Part shown: piece by piece, positions 6,826-8,982 of the stretch
How the letters are laid out: every line of letters starts with the position of its first letter
Position numbering within the stretch: position 1 is the stretch's first letter
From: an uncultured Clostridia bacterium
GTDB taxonomy: Bacteria; Bacillota; Clostridia; Peptostreptococcales; Anaerovoracaceae
Assembly (NCBI GenBank): GCA_937928455.1
Contig: CALFUG010000152.1
Span: forward strand, 1 to 8,982
DNA length: 8,982 nucleotides
Reading direction: 5' to 3'
The notes under the pieces: generated by a model
The model's input: only the letters and a program-made list of their open reading frames with translations
Told to the model about the DNA's origin: nothing
Databases searched by the model: none
Position numbers and translations under genes: made by a program

Positions 6826-7745
6826 CAGTATACCTCTCTATATTTTTTCGATATATACTGGGCCAAAAGATTCATCACCAGCGTAAAAATTAAGAGTATC
6901 AAACCCACCGCGTAAAGACTGTAGTAACCAATGGTTCCGCTTCCCGCATCTCCACTGGTGAACTCCACAATATAGGCGGTCATGGTTTGCATCGACTGGG
7001 TAATATCAAAGGTAAAGTTTTTAGAACTTCCACTGGCGATGGTCACAATCATAGTCTCTCCGATGGCTCTCGAGATAGCCAGCACAATGGAGGCAATAAT
7101 CCCCGATATGGAAGAAGGTATAATCACCCGAAAGGTGGTTTCAAGCTTGGTAGATCCCAGCCCATAAGCCCCGTCTTTTATGATTTCGGGAACCGCATTC
7201 ATGGCATCTTCCGAAAGAGAAGCCACCATGGGGATAATCATAATGCCCATCACAATGCCGGGACTCAGTGCATTTTTGGCGCCCAGTGTGGGTATCAAAT
7301 TCATGAGTAAAGGCGTTACAAAAGAATAAGCAAAGAACCCATACACGATGGTGGGTATCCCCGCTAAAATTTCCAGAACTGGCTTTAGCACTTTTCTTAA
7401 CCTGCTGTTGGCAAACTGGCTCAAATATATTGCGGCAGCCAGCCCGGCGGGCACCGCCACAATCATAGCGATAATCGTTGTTAAAATAGTCCCGTTCAGC
7501 AAAGGAAGTATGCCAAAAGTAGGATTTTTTGACAAAGGACTCAAGTTAGTGCTAAACACTTCCTTTAGTGGCACTTCCGCAAAGAACTTCATCGCATCCA
7601 CTAAAAGGGTGTATACAATTCCAAAAGTAACGATGATGGATATGGAGGCCATCACCAGGAAAAATTTGGGCATAATCTTATCAAATACCCCTTTTTTATT
7701 TTTTATATTCTGTTGGATGATGTTTCTGATTTTTATGGTATCCAT
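6825..7745 (-). CDS. pstC: PstC, permease subunit of the phosphate ABC transporter
   Basis: The 306-residue permease is the partner of PstA. Hydrophobic segments lie at about 27-50, 82-108, 126-150, 161-178, 212-236 and 272-297. The EAA-type loop is at 187-203 (EIIKDGAYGLGSTKLET). The segments ILAGIPTIVYGFFAY (126-140) and AISRAIGETMIV (223-234) are typical of PstC. The chosen ATG at 7745-7743 has AGGGAG eight nt upstream. Another ATG four nt earlier (7749-7747) is out of frame and leads nowhere. The stop overlaps pstA by one base. A 107-nt gap with a stem-loop separates it from pstS, which probably lowers its expression relative to the binding protein. Confidence 0.96.
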   Translation of the reverse strand: MDTIKIRNIIQQNIKNKKGVFDKIMPKFFLVMASISIIVTFGIVYTLLVDAMKFFAEVPLKEVFSTNLSPLSKNPTFGILPLLNGTILTTIIAMIVAVPAGLAAAIYLSQFANSRLRKVLKPVLEILAGIPTIVYGFFAYSFVTPLLMNLIPTLGAKNALSPGIVMGIMIIPMVASLSEDAMNAVPEIIKDGAYGLGSTKLETTFRVIIPSSISGIIASIVLAISRAIGETMIVTIASGSSKNFTFDITQSMQTMTAYIVEFTSGDAGSGTIGYYSLYAVGLILLIFTLVMNLLAQYISKKYREVY

Positions 7746-7795
7746 CCATTTTTCTCCCTATTCATCATACTTTTATTCTTTAAGCATAACGTCTG

Positions 7796-7829
7796 AAGTT
7801 GAGAGGCCTGATATGAGACCCCCCAACTT
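7796..7829 (-). other. Stem-loop between pstS and pstC, likely mRNA stabiliser or attenuator
   Basis: In the minus-strand RNA, AAGUUGGGGGG (7829-7819) pairs with CCUCUCAACUU (7806-7796) over 11 pairs, two of them G-U, with a 12-nt loop. It starts about 24 nt after the pstS stop. No U tract follows, so full termination is not expected. Stem-loops at this spot in binding-protein operons usually protect the upstream message from 3' decay or mark a processing site, which raises PstS over the membrane subunits. That role is inferred here. Confidence 0.6.
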
Positions 7830-7852
7830 ACTAGTTGCACCGTTACTGGTTC

Positions 7853-8830
7853 CTATTTCATAGATGCAAGCTGTGTGTAGTACTCCGCATACATCTCCGC
7901 CGGCAGAGGTGCGAATCCATTTTCGCCAGCCAATCTTTCGGCTCCATCGGGAGATACTACATACATGGCATAATCCAGAACTTGTGGTTTTTCTTTTGCG
8001 TAAGCCAGGTTAATGTAGGTATAAACCAGTCTGGTAAATCCGGCATAAGGAAGATCTTCCCCAATGGTTTCCAGAGTCGGTGCCACTGGACCGCTTCCAA
8101 AGTCCACCTTAACGGCTGTCAGAATATCTTGGTTGCTTGCATAGTATCCATAGCCGAAGAATGCAATGGCATTCTTATCCTTGGATACAAGGTCTACCAG
8201 GGTGGAATACTCTTGTTGCAAGTTGGCGGTTTTTACCATATCCTGTTCGTCCAAAATCACTTCGTAGAAAAACTCATAGGTTCCGTGATTCTCGTTTGGT
8301 CCGTAAAAATTGATTTGCTCCGAAGGCCATTCGGCTCGAATATCCGACCAAAGAACCACATCGTCTCCATGATAATGTCCCGACAAGTACATATTGACAA
8401 TCTCTTCTGCCGTCATTTCCGTTGCCCAGGAATTATCTTTGTTGATGACAATGGTAAGTCCGTCATAAGCAAGCTTTACTTCCATTACATCTTCCCCAAA
8501 CACCAGTCCATTTTCTTCCAGCTGGGTAATTTCCTCATCCTTGATTTTTCTGGAGGCATCTGAAAAATCCGTTTCTCCCGGTATGAACTTCTTAAACCCG
8601 GCACTGGATCCGGCACGTCCCACCTGGACACTGACTCCCGGCTCTTCATTGGTCATATATTCTTCTGCAATATGCGCCATTAAGGGATATACAGTTCCGG
8701 AACCGTCTACAATAACTGCACCACTTAGGGCATCTTCTACAGTCTCTTCCCCGTTTCCGCCACAAGCTGCAAACGAAAAAACAAATACTAAGGCTAATAC
8801 GACAATCCACATCTTTTTAAAATTCTTCAA
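7853..8830 (-). CDS. pstS: PstS, phosphate-binding lipoprotein of the phosphate ABC transporter
   Basis: This 325-residue solute-binding protein has a lipoprotein signal: lysines at 2, 5 and 6, a hydrophobic core at 7-20 and the lipobox F-A-A-C23. F at -3 is less usual than L, but the Gly/acidic stretch after C23 is typical. The mature protein should be tethered to the outer face of the membrane. Phosphate-site segments are visible: DGSGTVYPL (42-50), GRAGSSAGFKKF (71-82), GETDFSDASR (85-94) and GPNENHGTYEFF (177-188). These match the PstS pattern in PBP-like family PF12849. It delivers phosphate to PstC/PstA. The start is a TTG at 8830-8828 with AAGGAGG seven nt upstream; the signal peptide begins right there, so no better start exists. 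It is first in the operon, behind a Pho-box array, and followed by a stem-loop. Confidence 0.96.
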   Translation of the reverse strand: MKNFKKMWIVVLALVFVFSFAACGGNGEETVEDALSGAVIVDGSGTVYPLMAHIAEEYMTNEEPGVSVQVGRAGSSAGFKKFIPGETDFSDASRKIKDEEITQLEENGLVFGEDVMEVKLAYDGLTIVINKDNSWATEMTAEEIVNMYLSGHYHGDDVVLWSDIRAEWPSEQINFYGPNENHGTYEFFYEVILDEQDMVKTANLQQEYSTLVDLVSKDKNAIAFFGYGYYASNQDILTAVKVDFGSGPVAPTLETIGEDLPYAGFTRLVYTYINLAYAKEKPQVLDYAMYVVSPDGAERLAGENGFAPLPAEMYAEYYTQLASMK

Positions 8831-8879
8831 TTTATTTCCTCCTTCTTAACACTCACTTATTTCTGTTTCTCCCAAAGAA

Positions 8880-8929
8880 TAACAAAGATGTATTAAGAAC
8901 GTATTATCCCAATGTAAAGAATGTGTTAA
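8880..8929 (-). promoter_or_regulatory. Pho box: five hexamers at exact 11-bp spacing upstream of pstS
   Basis: Read on the minus strand, the hexamers are TTAACA (8929-8924), TTTACA (8918-8913), ATAATA (8907-8902), TTAATA (8896-8891) and TTGTTA (8885-8880). Each is separated by five nt. The first two match the Bacillus PhoP consensus TT(A/C/T)ACA and the others are weaker. PhoP dimers bind such repeats spaced by about one helical turn. The array ends about 49 nt before the TTG. No single -10/-35 pair stands out: TTAACA with TAATAC 17 bp on, or a TGTTAT near 8879-8884, are candidates. This supports phosphate-starvation control of the whole operon. Confidence 0.75.
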
Positions 8930-8940
8930 ATTTTTTATTC

Positions 8941-8982
8941 AAAAATAAAAGCCCTCAATCCCTGATTTCCAAGGGATTGAGG
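8941..8982 (-). terminator. Intrinsic terminator of an unseen upstream minus-strand gene
   Basis: The arms CCTCAATCCCT (8953-8963) and AGGGATTGAGG (8972-8982) form a perfect 11-bp stem with an 8-nt loop. On the minus strand it is followed by GC and then TTTTATTTTT (8950-8941). The stem reaches the window edge and may be longer. It insulates pstS from the gene to the right. Confidence 0.88.

Noticed and set aside
7348..8563. Long plus-strand open frames (up to 242 codons) opposite pstC and pstS
   Set aside because: They lie antisense to genes with clear motifs, lack ribosome binding sites and encode low-complexity sequence with no recognisable domain.

Overview
The window carries a phosphate-uptake and phosphate-sensing locus, all on the minus strand, read right to left: pstS, pstC, pstA, pstB, phoU, then a PhoB/PhoP-type response regulator and a PhoR-type histidine kinase. 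Gene order, Bacillus-type Pho-box hexamers, strong AGGAGG-like ribosome binding sites, GTG/TTG starts, U-tract hairpin terminators and moderate base composition point to a low-to-mid GC Gram-positive. An anaerobic Clostridia lineage is my inference; I cannot name the species.

Layout from right to left. 8941-8982 holds the terminator of an unseen upstream minus-strand gene. 8880-8929 holds five PhoP-box-like hexamers at an exact 11-bp period in front of pstS. pstS (TTG start) is followed by a 107-nt gap with a strong stem-loop that lacks a U tract, then pstC, pstA, pstB and phoU, which are overlapping or almost touching. An 83-nt gap separates phoU from the regulator gene, with an extended -10 motif in the 3' end of phoU. 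The kinase gene overlaps the regulator by 4 bp, and its stop codon lies in the loop of the operon's terminator.

The genes form one circuit: PstS captures phosphate outside the membrane, PstC/PstA form the channel, PstB hydrolyses ATP, PhoU relays transporter state to the kinase, and the kinase/regulator pair would bind the box in front of pstS when phosphate is scarce.

Left of the locus, 1570-2001 has no intact gene. It contains a short plus-strand fragment resembling the N-terminus of AbiEii-family nucleotidyltransferase toxins, a 14-bp hairpin just upstream of it, and the promoter of the last gene with a near-perfect palindrome over its -35. The last gene (46-1569, minus) encodes a membrane-anchored serine hydrolase of the class C beta-lactamase/penicillin-binding fold with extra C-terminal membrane helices. 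Its stop abuts an inverted repeat at the left edge that may be the end of an insertion element.

The phosphate system is of a known type. The least explained DNA is the 1570-2001 interval and the left edge. I saw no convincing new system.
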